Below, in pieces: positions 30,546 to 40,858 of a DNA stretch of 64,000 bases. The position numbers and the translations under genes were made by a program. Origin of the DNA: Streptomyces niger (GTDB taxonomy: Bacteria; Actinomycetota; Actinomycetes; Streptomycetales; Streptomycetaceae); NCBI RefSeq assembly GCF_000718305.1, contig NZ_JOFQ01000014.1, positions 1 through 64,000 on the forward strand. Direction: 5' to 3'. Positions within the stretch are counted from its first letter, which is position 1; the number at the start of each line of letters is the position of its first letter. The notes below the pieces were generated by a model. The model searched no databases and was not told the DNA's origin. It saw nothing but the letters and a program-made list of their open reading frames with translations.

Positions 30546-31583
30546 GTGACCACCACCGAGAAGACCGCGGCTGTTTCCGCGCCGCGGACGCCGGAAGCGG
30601 CCGGTTCGCCGCTGCTCCAGGTCCGTGACCTGCACGTCGAGTTCCACACCCGGGACGGCGTCGTGAAGGCCGTGAACGGCGTGAACTACAGCGTGAGCGC
30701 GGGCGAGACGCTGGCCGTGCTGGGCGAGTCCGGCTCCGGCAAGTCCGTCACCGCTCAGGCGATCATGGGCATCCTCGACATGCCGCCGGCGAAGATCCCG
30801 CAGGGCGAGATCCTCTTCCGCGGCGAGGACATGCTGAAGATGACCGTCGAGCAGCGCCGCCGGGTACGCGGCGCGAAGATCGCCATGATCTTCCAGGACG
30901 CGCTGTCCTCGCTGAACCCGGTGCTCTCCGTCGGGTACCAGCTCGGCGAGATGTTCCGCGTCCACCAGGGCCTGTCCAAGAAGGACGCGAAGGCCAAGGC
31001 CATCGAGCTGATGGACAAGGTCAAGATCCCGGCGGCGAAGAACCGGGTCGGGGACTACCCCCACCAGTTCTCCGGCGGCATGCGCCAGCGCATCATGATC
31101 GCGATGGCGCTGGCCCTGGAGCCGGACCTGATCATCGCCGACGAGCCCACCACGGCCCTCGACGTCACCGTCCAGGCCCAGGTCATGGACCTGCTCGCGG
31201 AGCTTCAGCGCGAGTACCACATGGGACTGATCCTGATCACCCACGACCTCGGCGTGGTCGCCGACGTCGCCGACAAGATCGCGGTGATGTACGCGGGCCG
31301 GATCGTCGAGAACGCACCGGTGCGCGAGCTCTACAAGAACCCCGCGCACCCGTACACCCGCGGTCTGCTGGACTCCATCCCGCGCCTGGACCAGAAGGGC
31401 CAGGAGCTGTACGCGATCAAGGGTCTGCCGCCCAACCTGCTCCACGTCCCCAGCGGCTGCGCCTTCAACCCGCGCTGCCCCATGGCCCAGGACGTCTGCC
31501 GTACGGACGTCCCGGCACTGGCCAAGGTGGCCGACGGCCGCGGCAGCGCGTGCCACTTCTGGAAGGAGACGCTCCATGGCTGA
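30546..31583 (+). CDS. Oligopeptide ABC transporter ATPase, OppD/DppD type (opp1)
   Basis: A 345-residue ATPase. Walker A is GESGSGKS (60-67), the signature is SGGMRQR (about 175), Walker B is [12 protein letters not shown] and the switch His is in [11 protein letters not shown]. The C-terminal oligopeptide-transporter extension has [14 protein letters not shown], the Cys-rich motif that holds an iron-sulfur cluster in OppD/OppF proteins. Start GTG 30546 follows GAGGGAGG. It overlaps the OppF-type gene by 8 nt. Confidence 0.92.
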   Translation: MTTTEKTAAVSAPRTPEAAGSPLLQVRDLHVEFHTRDGVVKAVNGVNYSVSAGETLAVLGESGSGKSVTAQAIMGILDMPPAKIPQGEILFRGEDMLKMTVEQRRRVRGAKIAMIFQDALSSLNPVLSVGYQLGEMFRVHQGLSKKDAKAKAIELMDKVKIPAAKNRVGDYPHQFSGGMRQRIMIAMALALEPDLIIADEPTTALDVTVQAQVMDLLAELQREYHMGLILITHDLGVVADVADKIAVMYAGRIVENAPVRELYKNPAHPYTRGLLDSIPRLDQKGQELYAIKGLPPNLLHVPSGCAFNPRCPMAQDVCRTDVPALAKVADGRGSACHFWKETLHG

Positions 31584-32631
31584 GTCCCTCACGAAAAGCG
31601 CGGACCGCGAGCCGATCCTCCAGGTCCGCAACCTGGTCAAGCACTTCCCCCTCACCCAGGGCGTGCTGTTCAAGAAGCAGGTCGGCGCGGTCAAGGCGGT
31701 CGACGGCATCTCCTTCGACCTGTACCGGGGCGAGACGCTGGGCATCGTCGGCGAGTCCGGCTGCGGCAAGTCGACCGTCGCCAAGCTGCTGATGAACCTG
31801 GAGCGGGCGACCGCGGGCGAGGTCTTCTACAAGGGCGAGGACATCTCCAAGCTCTCCGGCCGCGCCCTGAAGACCGTCCGCCGCAACATCCAGATGGTCT
31901 TCCAGGACCCGTACACCTCGCTGAACCCGCGGATGACGGTCGGCGACATCATCGGCGAACCCTTCGACATCCATCCCGAGGCGGCCCCGAAGGGCGACCG
32001 CCGCCGCAAGGTCCAGGAGCTGCTGGACGTGGTCGGCCTCAACCCCGAGTACGTCAACCGCTACCCGCACCAGTTCTCCGGCGGCCAGCGCCAGCGCATC
32101 GGCATCGCCCGCGGCCTCGCGCTCAACCCGGAGATCATCATCTGCGACGAGCCGGTCTCCGCGCTCGACGTCTCGGTCCAGGCCCAGGTCATCAACCTGA
32201 TGGAGCGGCTGCAGGACGAGTTCGACCTCTCCTACGTCTTCATCGCGCACGACCTCTCCATCGTCCGGCACATCTCCGACCGCGTCGGCGTGATGTACCT
32301 CGGGCGGATGGCCGAGATCGGCACCGACCAGGAGATCTACGAGCACCCCACGCACCCGTACACCCAGGCGCTCCTCTCGGCCGTCCCGGTCCCCGACCCG
32401 GAGGTCAGCGGCGCCCGCGAGCGCATCATCCTCAGCGGCGACGTGCCCTCCCCGGCCAACCCGCCCTCCGGCTGCCGCTTCCGCACCCGCTGCTGGAAGG
32501 CCCAGGACAAGTGCGCCGAGGAGACCCCCCTCCTTGCCGTCCCGGCCCCCTTCAAGGACACCGACTCCCCGGCGGCCCACGATTCGGCCTGCCACTTCGC
32601 GGAGGAGAAGGACGTGGTGGGGGCGGCGTAG
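31576..32631 (+). CDS. Oligopeptide ABC transporter ATPase, OppF/DppF type (opp1)
   Basis: A 351-residue ATPase that pairs with the OppD-type subunit. Walker A GESGCGKS is near residue 58, the signature is SGGQRQR and Walker B is [12 protein letters not shown]. The C-terminal extension has [14 protein letters not shown], the second half of the Cys-motif pair. It closes the first operon, 46 nt before a strong terminator. Similarity to the opp2 OppF-type protein is very high in the ATP-binding core. Confidence 0.92.
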   Translation: MAESLTKSADREPILQVRNLVKHFPLTQGVLFKKQVGAVKAVDGISFDLYRGETLGIVGESGCGKSTVAKLLMNLERATAGEVFYKGEDISKLSGRALKTVRRNIQMVFQDPYTSLNPRMTVGDIIGEPFDIHPEAAPKGDRRRKVQELLDVVGLNPEYVNRYPHQFSGGQRQRIGIARGLALNPEIIICDEPVSALDVSVQAQVINLMERLQDEFDLSYVFIAHDLSIVRHISDRVGVMYLGRMAEIGTDQEIYEHPTHPYTQALLSAVPVPDPEVSGARERIILSGDVPSPANPPSGCRFRTRCWKAQDKCAEETPLLAVPAPFKDTDSPAAHDSACHFAEEKDVVGAA

Positions 32632-32677
32632 CTCCCTCAGGGGGGTCCTTCCGCGCCCTACTGGGCCATTCGGGTGC

Positions 32678-32711
32678 AGCGCCCGGGGGAGCTACGGCTC
32701 TTCCGGGCGCT
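32678..32711 (+). terminator. Terminator after opp1 with TACG tetraloop
   Basis: A 15-bp stem (32678-32692 with 32697-32711, two G-T pairs) closes the loop TACG between C and G, a stable UNCG-type tetraloop. GTGTCGTTTT follows. Confidence 0.8.
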
Positions 32712-32859
32712 GTGTCGTTTTCGGCGGCGGGCGCCGTCCTCGTGCGTTCGGGGGGAATGTGCGGCGTGGCGTGCTCGTACGGGGGAGATGCGGGTGCGGA
32801 GAGGCCTTCCATGGGCTGTTATGTGTGCCTACGTACGTAATGGTCGGAGGAGGCACCGG

Positions 32860-34488
32860 ATGCGTGGAGCCACCCGTGCGAAGTGGGCGGTGGGAACGGT
32901 GGCCGTCGCTCTCGTGGTGACGGCGTGTGGTGGCGGGGGCGGCGGTGGCGGGGACGGCAAGGGGGTGCTCAGCTCGTCGTGGGGGGATCCGCAGAATCCG
33001 CTGGAGCCGGCCAATACCAATGAGGTGCAGGGCGGCAAGGTCCTCAGCATGATCTTTCGGGGGCTGAAGCGGTACGACCCGAAGACCGGCGAGGCCAAGG
33101 ACGCGATCGCCCAGAAGATCGAGACCGACGATCAGCGGCACTACACGGTCACGATCAAGAAGGGGTGGAAGTTCAGCAACGGTGAACCGGTCACGGCGCG
33201 GTCGTTCGTGGACGCGTGGAATTACGGGGCTCATATCGACAACAACCAGAAGAACGCATACTTCTTCGGGTACATCGAGGGGTACGAGAAGGTCCATCCC
33301 GAGAGCGGGAAGGCCGGCGCCAAGACACTGTCCGGGCTGAAGGTCAAGAATGACACCACCTTCACCGTGGCGCTGAACCAGAAATTCTCGACGTGGCCGC
33401 AGACGCTGGGGTATCCGGCCTTCGCTCCGCTGCCGCAGGCGTTCTTCAAGGACCATGACGGCTGGCTGAAGAAACCGGTCGGGAACGGACCGTACCGGAT
33501 CGAGTCGTACGACAAGGGCTCGGCCATGAAGCTGCGGAAGTGGAGCAGGTACAAGGGGCCCGACAAGGCGCGGAACGGCGGCGTCGATCTGCGGGTCTAC
33601 ACCGACAACAACACCGCCTACACCGACCTGCAGGCCGGCAACCTCGACCTCACCGACGACATTCCGGCCGCGCAGTTGAAGAACGCGAAGGCGGATCTCG
33701 GCGACCGGTACATCAATCAGCCCGCCGGAATCATTCAGACGCTGACCTTCCCGATGCACGACCGCCGATGGGGCGGCGAGAAAATGGCGAAGGTGCGGCA
33801 GGGGCTGTCCATGGCGATCAACCGCAAGCAGATCACCCGGCAGATCTTCCAGAACACCCGGACCCCGGCCACCGACTGGACCTCGCCGGTGCTCAAGGCG
33901 GACGGCGGCTACAAGGCGGGCCTGTGCGGCAAGGCCTGCGAGTACCGGCCGGCCGCGGCGCGCAAGCTCATCGAGGAGGGCGGCGGGCTGCCCGGCGGCC
34001 GGGTCACCGTCACGTACAACGCCGACACCGGCTCGCACAAGGACTGGGTCGACGCGCTCTGCAACAGCGTCAACAAGGTGCTGAAGGACGACAAGGCGTG
34101 CGTGGGGAATCCGGTGGGGACGTTCGCGGATTACCGGAACCAGATCACGGCGAAGAAGATGAAGGGGCCGTTCCGGGCCGGCTGGCAGATGGACTATCCG
34201 CTGATCCAGAACTTCCTGCAGCCGATGTACTACACCGGCGCCTCCTCCAACGACGGCAAGTACAGCAACAAGCAGTTCGACAAGCTGGTCGACGAGGCGA
34301 ACGCCGAGCCCGACCGGCAGGCCGCGGTGAAGAAGTTCCAGGACGCGCAGAAGGTACTGGCCAAGGACATGCCGGTGATCCCGCTCTGGTACCAGAACGG
34401 CAGCGGGGGATACACGGACCGGCTGAGCGACGTCCGGCTGAACCAGTTCAGCGTGCCCGTATACGAGCAGATCAAGGTCGGCAGCTGA
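32860..34488 (+). CDS. Oligopeptide ABC transporter substrate-binding lipoprotein (opp2)
   Basis: A 542-residue family-5 binding lipoprotein with lipobox VVTAC and acylated Cys23 followed by a run of glycines. The signature GWKFSNGEPVTARSFVDAWN and lobe-two helix RQGLSMAINRKQITRQIF parallel the opp1 protein, showing recent common origin. Differences cluster in the peptide-facing region, so specificity may differ. GGAGGAGG precedes ATG 32860. Unlike opp1, only 4 nt separate it from the permease gene and there is no intercistronic hairpin. Confidence 0.92.
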   Translation: MRGATRAKWAVGTVAVALVVTACGGGGGGGGDGKGVLSSSWGDPQNPLEPANTNEVQGGKVLSMIFRGLKRYDPKTGEAKDAIAQKIETDDQRHYTVTIKKGWKFSNGEPVTARSFVDAWNYGAHIDNNQKNAYFFGYIEGYEKVHPESGKAGAKTLSGLKVKNDTTFTVALNQKFSTWPQTLGYPAFAPLPQAFFKDHDGWLKKPVGNGPYRIESYDKGSAMKLRKWSRYKGPDKARNGGVDLRVYTDNNTAYTDLQAGNLDLTDDIPAAQLKNAKADLGDRYINQPAGIIQTLTFPMHDRRWGGEKMAKVRQGLSMAINRKQITRQIFQNTRTPATDWTSPVLKADGGYKAGLCGKACEYRPAAARKLIEEGGGLPGGRVTVTYNADTGSHKDWVDALCNSVNKVLKDDKACVGNPVGTFADYRNQITAKKMKGPFRAGWQMDYPLIQNFLQPMYYTGASSNDGKYSNKQFDKLVDEANAEPDRQAAVKKFQDAQKVLAKDMPVIPLWYQNGSGGYTDRLSDVRLNQFSVPVYEQIKVGS

Positions 34489-34492
34489 CCCC

Positions 34493-35416
34493 ATGGGACG
34501 CTATGTCATCCGGCGGCTGCTCCAGATGATCCCGGTGTTCATCGGCAGCACGTTCCTGATCTTCTTCATGGTGTACGCGCTCGGGGACCCGGTCGCGGCG
34601 ATGTTCGGCGACCGCGCCCCCGACCCCGCCACCGCCGCACGGATCCGCCAGGAACTCCTCCTCGACCAGCCGCTGTGGAAGCAGTACCTGCACTACATGG
34701 GCCAGATCTTCCGCGGGGACTTCGGCACCGCCTTCAACGGGCAGCCGGTCACCGAACTGATGGGCACCGCCTTTCCCGTCACCCTGCGGCTGACCCTGGT
34801 CGCCATCGTCATCGAGATCGTCGTCGGCATCACGCTGGGGGTGCTGAGCGGGCTGCGGCGCGGGCGCGCGCTGGACACGTCGGTCCTCGTCTTCACGCTC
34901 GTCGTGGTGTCCGTCCCGACGTTCGTCAGCGGCTACGTGCTGCAGTTCCTGCTGGGTGTGAAGTGGGAATGGGTGAAGCCGACCGTCTCCACCGACGCGT
35001 ACCTGAACGAGCTGCTGCTGCCCGGCGTGGTGCTGGCACTGGTCTCGCTCGCGTACGTCACCCGGCTCACCCGCACCACGCTCGCGGAGAACGCCCGCGC
35101 GGACTATGTGCGCACGGCGGTGGCCAAGGGCCTGCCGCGCCGCCGGGTCGTCACCCGGCACCTGCTGCGCAACTCCCTGATCCCGGTGGTCACCTTCATC
35201 GGCACCGACATCGGCCAGCTGATGGGCGGCGCCATCGTCACCGAGCGGATCTTCAACATCCACGGCGTCGGCTTCCAGCTCTACCAGGGCATCCTGCGGC
35301 AGAACTCGCCCACCGTCGTCGGCTTCGTCACCGTCCTCGTGCTGGTCTTCCTCTTCGCCAACCTCGTCGTCGACCTGCTGTACGCCGTACTCGACCCGAG
35401 GATCCGCTATGCCTGA
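34493..35416 (+). CDS. Oligopeptide ABC transporter permease, OppB/DppB type (opp2)
   Basis: A 307-residue six-helix permease starting MGRYVIRRLLQMIPVFIGST, nearly identical to opp1 over the first 20 residues. The EAA loop YVRTAVAKGLPRRRVVTRHL is at about 202-221. It ends in VLDPRIRYA as in opp1. The gene lies 4 nt after the binding protein and overlaps the next permease by 8 nt. Confidence 0.92.
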   Translation: MGRYVIRRLLQMIPVFIGSTFLIFFMVYALGDPVAAMFGDRAPDPATAARIRQELLLDQPLWKQYLHYMGQIFRGDFGTAFNGQPVTELMGTAFPVTLRLTLVAIVIEIVVGITLGVLSGLRRGRALDTSVLVFTLVVVSVPTFVSGYVLQFLLGVKWEWVKPTVSTDAYLNELLLPGVVLALVSLAYVTRLTRTTLAENARADYVRTAVAKGLPRRRVVTRHLLRNSLIPVVTFIGTDIGQLMGGAIVTERIFNIHGVGFQLYQGILRQNSPTVVGFVTVLVLVFLFANLVVDLLYAVLDPRIRYA

Positions 35417-36401
35417 CGCTTACGTGCCCAAAGAGGCGGTCACGCACGGGGACGGCGGCACCACAGCCCTGGCGATGGCCGAGGCCGAGAGCCTGGAGAG
35501 CGGCCGCAACGGCCGCAACGGGAGAAGCGGCCGGGGCGCCGCCCGGCCGAACGGCAGGCCCCGCAGCCTGTGGGGGGACGCCTGGCGCGACCTGCGCCGC
35601 AACCCCGTCTTCCTGATCTCCGCGCTGATCATCCTGTTCCTGATCGTCATCGCGATCTGGCCGTCGCTGATCACCGACGGCAACCCGTACCGCGCGGACC
35701 TCGCCAAGGCCCAGGAGGGCTCGGCCCCCGGCCACCCGTTCGGCTTCGACACACAAGGGCGGGACGTCTACGCCCGTACCGTCTACGGGGCCCGTGCCTC
35801 CATCACCGTCGGCGTCTGCGCCACCGCAGGGGCCGCGCTCCTCGGCAGCCTCCTCGGCGGCCTGGCCGGCTTCTTCGGCGGCTGGTGGGACGCGCTGCTC
35901 TCCCGCCTCGCGGACATCTTCTTCGGCATCCCCGTGCTGCTGGGCGGCCTGGTCTTCCTCTCGGTCGTCACCAGCAAGACGGTGTGGCCGGTGGTCGGCT
36001 TCATCGTGCTGCTCGGCTGGCCGCAGATCGCCCGGATCGCCCGCGGCTCCGTCGTCACCGCCAAGCAGAACGACTACGTCCAGGCCGCGCGGGCGCTCGG
36101 CGCCTCCAACGGCCGGATGCTGCTGCGGCACATCGCGCCCAACGCCGTCGCCCCCGTCATCGTCGTCGCCACCATCGCGCTGGGCACCTACATCTCCCTG
36201 GAGGCCACGCTGTCCTACCTCGGCGCGGGCCTGAAGCCGCCCAACGTCTCCTGGGGCATCGACATCTCCACCGCCTCCACCTACATCCGCAACGCGCCGC
36301 ACATGCTGCTCTATCCCGCGGGCGCGCTGTCGATCACGGTGCTGGCGTTCATCATGCTCGGCGACGCGGTGCGCGACGCCCTCGACCCCAAGCTGCGCTG
36401 A
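35409..36401 (+). CDS. Oligopeptide ABC transporter permease, OppC/DppC type (opp2)
   Basis: A 330-residue permease. The cytoplasmic N terminus (1-60) contains an Asn/Gly/Arg run around GRNGRNGRSGRG, then six helices follow. The EAA loop is YVQAARALGASNGRMLLRHI. The end GDAVRDALDPKLR is the same as in opp1. Coupled to the OppB-type gene by an 8-nt overlap. Confidence 0.91.
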   Translation: MPDAYVPKEAVTHGDGGTTALAMAEAESLESGRNGRNGRSGRGAARPNGRPRSLWGDAWRDLRRNPVFLISALIILFLIVIAIWPSLITDGNPYRADLAKAQEGSAPGHPFGFDTQGRDVYARTVYGARASITVGVCATAGAALLGSLLGGLAGFFGGWWDALLSRLADIFFGIPVLLGGLVFLSVVTSKTVWPVVGFIVLLGWPQIARIARGSVVTAKQNDYVQAARALGASNGRMLLRHIAPNAVAPVIVVATIALGTYISLEATLSYLGAGLKPPNVSWGIDISTASTYIRNAPHMLLYPAGALSITVLAFIMLGDAVRDALDPKLR

Positions 36402-36412
36402 GGAGACGGCTG

Positions 36413-37462
36413 ATGGCCACGGCGACCACTCCCGACCCGGCACCGGACGCCGGCGCGGCGTCGCCCGCGCTGCTCGACGTGCGCGACCTGTACGTGGAGT
36501 TCCGTACCCGGGACGGCGTCGCCCGGGCCGTCAACGGCGTCAGCTACCGCGTCGACGCGGGCGAGACGCTGGCCGTACTGGGCGAGTCGGGCTCCGGCAA
36601 GTCCGTCACCGCGCAGGCCCTCATGGGCATCCTCGACTCGCCGCCCGGCTTCGTCACCGGCGGCGAGATCCGCTTCCGGGGGCAGGACCTGCTCCAGGCC
36701 GCCCCCGAGGAGCGGCGCCGGATCCGCGGCGCACGGATGGCGATGATCTTCCAGGACGCGCTGTCGGCGCTGAACCCGGTGCTCTCCGTCGGCACCCAGC
36801 TCGGCGAGATGTACGAGGTCCACCAGGGCATGAAGCGGAAGGACGCACGCGCCAAGGCGGTGGAGCTGATGGAGCGGGTGAGGATCCCAGCGGCCCGCAG
36901 CCGCGTCGGCGACTATCCGCACCAGTTCTCCGGCGGCATGCGGCAGCGCATCATGATCGCGATGGCGCTGGCCCTGGAGCCGGACCTGATCATCGCGGAC
37001 GAGCCGACCACCGCGCTGGACGTCACGGTCCAGGCGCAGGTCATGGACCTGCTGGCCGACCTCCAGCGGGAGTACGACATGGGGCTCATCCTGATCACGC
37101 ACGACCTGGGGGTGGTCGCGGACGTCGCCGACCGGATCGCGGTGATGTACGCGGGCCGGATCGTGGAGCACGCTCCCGTGCACGACCTCTACCGCGCGCC
37201 GGCCCACCCGTACACCCGCGGCCTGCTCGACTCGATCCCGCGCCTGGACCAGAAGGGCCAGGAGCTGTACGCGATCAAGGGCCTGCCGCCGAGCCTGACC
37301 GCCATCCCGCCCGGCTGCCCCTTCCACCCGCGCTGCCCGCGGGCCCGGGACAGGTGCGCCGTGGACCGGCCGCCGCAGTACGACGTGGCGCCCGGCCGGA
37401 CCAGCGCCTGCCATTTCTGGGAGGAGACCCTGCGAGACGAGGAGCCCCCGCATGACCGCTGA
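36413..37462 (+). CDS. Oligopeptide ABC transporter ATPase, OppD/DppD type (opp2)
   Basis: A 349-residue ATPase with Walker A GESGSGKS (near 60), signature SGGMRQR, Walker [13 protein letters not shown], and the Cys motif [14 protein letters not shown] near the C terminus. The core is nearly identical to the opp1 OppD-type protein, including [20 protein letters not shown] 36413 follows GAGGAGACGG. It overlaps the next ATPase by 11 nt. Confidence 0.92.
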   Translation: MATATTPDPAPDAGAASPALLDVRDLYVEFRTRDGVARAVNGVSYRVDAGETLAVLGESGSGKSVTAQALMGILDSPPGFVTGGEIRFRGQDLLQAAPEERRRIRGARMAMIFQDALSALNPVLSVGTQLGEMYEVHQGMKRKDARAKAVELMERVRIPAARSRVGDYPHQFSGGMRQRIMIAMALALEPDLIIADEPTTALDVTVQAQVMDLLADLQREYDMGLILITHDLGVVADVADRIAVMYAGRIVEHAPVHDLYRAPAHPYTRGLLDSIPRLDQKGQELYAIKGLPPSLTAIPPGCPFHPRCPRARDRCAVDRPPQYDVAPGRTSACHFWEETLRDEEPPHDR

Positions 37463-38507
37463 GGCCATTCTCGAGGTGCGCGATCTGGTCAAGCACTATC
37501 CGCTGACCCAGGGCATCGTGCTGAAGCGGCAGGTCGGCGCGGTCAAGGCGGTCGACGGGGTCTCCTTCGACCTGCGCAAGGGCGAGACGCTCGGCATCGT
37601 GGGGGAGTCCGGCTGCGGGAAGTCCACCGTCGCCAAGATGCTGGTCGGCCTGGAGCGGCCGACCGCCGGGGCGATCCGCTACCGCGGCGAGGACATCACC
37701 AAGCTGTCGGGGCGGGCCCTGAAGGCCGTACGCCGCAACATCCAGATGGTCTTCCAGGACCCCTACACCTCGCTCAACCCGCGCATGACGGTCGGCGACA
37801 TCATCGGCGAGCCGTACGACATCCACCCCGAGGTCGCCCCGAAGGGCTCGCGGCGCCAGAAGGTGCAGGAGTTGCTGGACGTGGTCGGGCTGAACCCGGA
37901 GTACGTCAACCGCTATCCGCACCAGTTCTCCGGCGGCCAGCGGCAGCGCATCGGCATCGCCCGGGGGCTGGCGCTGCGGCCCGAGATCATCGTCGCGGAC
38001 GAGCCGGTCTCGGCGCTCGACGTCTCGGTCCAGGCGCAGGTGGTGAACCTGCTGGAGCGTCTGCAGAGCGAGTTCGACCTGAGCTACGTCTTCATCGCGC
38101 ACGACCTGTCGGTGGTGCGGCACATCTCGGACCGGGTGGCGGTGATGTATCTGGGCCGGATCGTGGAGACCGGTACGGAGGACGAGATCTACGGGCATCC
38201 GACGCACCCGTACACCCAGGCGCTGCTGTCCGCCGTGCCGGTACCGGACCCGGAGGCGCGGGAGCACCGCGTGGGGGCACCTCCCGGCGGTAGCCGGGGG
38301 AGGATCCTGCTCGCGGGGGACGTGCCGTCGCCGGCGGATCCGCCGTCCGGGTGCCGGTTCCGCACGCGGTGTTGGAAGGCGCGGGAGGTCTGTGCGGAGG
38401 TCGTTCCGCCCCTTGCCGTTCCCGAGTGGTTCGCCGGGGCCGCGGGTCCGGCGCATCCCTCCGCGTGCCACTTCGCGGAGGAGCGCCACGTCGTGCCGAG
38501 CGAGTAG
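37452..38507 (+). CDS. Oligopeptide ABC transporter ATPase, OppF/DppF type (opp2), with repeat insertion
   Basis: A 351-residue ATPase with Walker A GESGCGKS, signature SGGQRQR, Walker [13 protein letters not shown] and Cys motif [14 protein letters not shown]. Between PVPDPEA and [10 protein letters not shown] it has an extra stretch [13 protein letters not shown] that opp1 lacks; its DNA (38271-38303) looks like a dispersed palindromic element inserted in frame. The insertion lies in the C-terminal extension, away from the ATP site, so activity should survive. The 3' end is followed by tandem repeats. Confidence 0.91.
   Translation: MTAEAILEVRDLVKHYPLTQGIVLKRQVGAVKAVDGVSFDLRKGETLGIVGESGCGKSTVAKMLVGLERPTAGAIRYRGEDITKLSGRALKAVRRNIQMVFQDPYTSLNPRMTVGDIIGEPYDIHPEVAPKGSRRQKVQELLDVVGLNPEYVNRYPHQFSGGQRQRIGIARGLALRPEIIVADEPVSALDVSVQAQVVNLLERLQSEFDLSYVFIAHDLSVVRHISDRVAVMYLGRIVETGTEDEIYGHPTHPYTQALLSAVPVPDPEAREHRVGAPPGGSRGRILLAGDVPSPADPPSGCRFRTRCWKAREVCAEVVPPLAVPEWFAGAAGPAHPSACHFAEERHVVPSE
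38271..38303 (+). repeat. Dispersed palindromic repeat inserted in an OppF-type gene
   Basis: 33 bases (11 codons, no frame change) beginning GTGGGGGCACCTCCCGGCGG. CCTCCC-GGC pairs with GCC-GG-GGGAGG around GGTA with a 2-nt bulge. The pattern GGGGGCACCTCCC...GGGGGAG is one I recall as widely scattered in Streptomyces chromosomes. The paralogous opp1 gene lacks it at this place. Confidence 0.6.
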
Positions 38508-38518
38508 GCGGCGGCCGA

Positions 38519-38556
38519 CCCGGGGACGGGGTGCCCCCCCGGGGACGGGGTGCCCC
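38519..38556. repeat. Perfect 19-bp tandem duplication
   Basis: CCCGGGGACGGGGTGCCCC occurs at 38519-38537 and immediately again at 38538-38556, in the gap between the convergent opp2 and third transporter operons. Confidence 0.9.
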
Positions 38557-38569
38557 CTGGCCCCGGTGG

Positions 38570-38608
38570 CCGGCCGCGGGGAACTGCGCGAGCAACCGGC
38601 GCGGCCGG
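38570..38608. repeat. Streptomyces-type dispersed repeat / hairpin between convergent operons
   Basis: CCGGCCGCG (38570-38578) pairs with CGCGGCCGG (38600-38608). The loop contains GGGAACTGCGCGAGCAACC, a sequence I recall as frequent between Streptomyces genes. It may serve as a bidirectional terminator for the two convergent operons. Confidence 0.5.
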
Positions 38609-38645
38609 AAAGGTCGCCACGCCCCGGACCACCGCGGCGGTGGGG

Positions 38646-39773
<1,128 letters not shown>

Positions 39774-39785
39774 GGTGGTAGCTCC

Positions 39786-40847
39786 CTAGCCCAGCCGGGG
39801 CTTGATCTGCTCGATGAAGAAGGTCTGCTTCTGCTCGGCGGTCAAATGGCAGGCGGAGGCGCGCCCGGGTGCGAGCGGCGGCCGCTCGTCCGCGCAGCGG
39901 GTGCCGCCCACCTCGGCCTTGAAGGTGCAGCGCGGGTGGAAGGGGCAGCCGGTCGGCGGGGAGAGCAGGCTCGGCGGCGTGCCGGGGATCGGGTGCAGCA
40001 GTTCGGTCACGTCGGAGGTGAGCCGCGGCATCGAGCTGAGCAGCCCCCACGTGTAGGGGTGCCGGGGCTCGGTGAGGATCTCCTTGACGGTGCCGCGTTC
40101 CACGGCCCGGCCGGCGTACATCACCAGCAGGTCGTCAGCGGTGTTCGCGACGACGCCGAGGTCGTGCGTGATCAGGATGATGGCCGAGCCGAACTCCTGC
40201 TGAAGGTCCTTGAGGAGGTCCAGGATCTGCGCCTGGACGGTGACGTCCAGCGCGGTGGTCGGCTCGTCCGCGATGAGCAGCGCCGGGTTGCACACCAGGG
40301 CCATGGCGATCATCGCGCGCTGGCGCATGCCGCCGGAGAACTGGTGCGGGTAGTCGTCCACCCGCAGGTTCGGCTGCGGGATGCCGACCTTGGCCAGCAT
40401 CTCGATCGCGCGCTGCCGGCCCTCGCGCTTGGAGGCGCCGGTGTGCTTCATGAACGGCTCGGCGATCTGCCGGCCGACCGTGTAGTACGGCGAGAGCGCG
40501 GTGAGCGCGTCCTGGAAGATCATGGCCATCTTGTTGCCGCGGAGCTTCTCCAGGGTCTTCTCCCGGGCCCCGGTCAGCTCCTGCCCTTCCAGCAGGATCT
40601 CGCCCTTGATCTCCGTCGCCCTGGGGTTGTGCAGGCCCAGGACGGCCAGGTTGGTGACGGACTTGCCGGAGCCGGACTCGCCGACGATGCCGAGCGTCTT
40701 GCCGCGTTCCAGGTCGAAGGAGAGGCCGTCGACCGCCTTGACGATGCCGTCCTCGGTGGAGAACCGCACGTAGAGGTCGCGGACGGAGAGGAAGGGGTCC
40801 GCGCCGGTGGGGGCGGCCGCATCCTCGGTCTTGGTGAGTGTGGTCAC
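39786..40847 (-). CDS. Peptide ABC transporter ATPase, OppD/DppD type (third operon, BldKD-like position)
   Basis: A 353-residue ATPase with Walker [10 protein letters not shown], signature SGGMRQR, Walker [13 protein letters not shown] and Cys region [18 protein letters not shown]. The GTG at 40847 is 8 nt after AGGAG; long in-frame upstream extension is rejected because it overlaps the permease. It diverges more from opp1 and opp2 ATPases than they do from each other, so this operon is an older lineage. Confidence 0.9.
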   Translation of the reverse strand: MTTLTKTEDAAAPTGADPFLSVRDLYVRFSTEDGIVKAVDGLSFDLERGKTLGIVGESGSGKSVTNLAVLGLHNPRATEIKGEILLEGQELTGAREKTLEKLRGNKMAMIFQDALTALSPYYTVGRQIAEPFMKHTGASKREGRQRAIEMLAKVGIPQPNLRVDDYPHQFSGGMRQRAMIAMALVCNPALLIADEPTTALDVTVQAQILDLLKDLQQEFGSAIILITHDLGVVANTADDLLVMYAGRAVERGTVKEILTEPRHPYTWGLLSSMPRLTSDVTELLHPIPGTPPSLLSPPTGCPFHPRCTFKAEVGGTRCADERPPLAPGRASACHLTAEQKQTFFIEQIKPRLG

Positions 40848-40858
40848 GTCAGGCTCTC

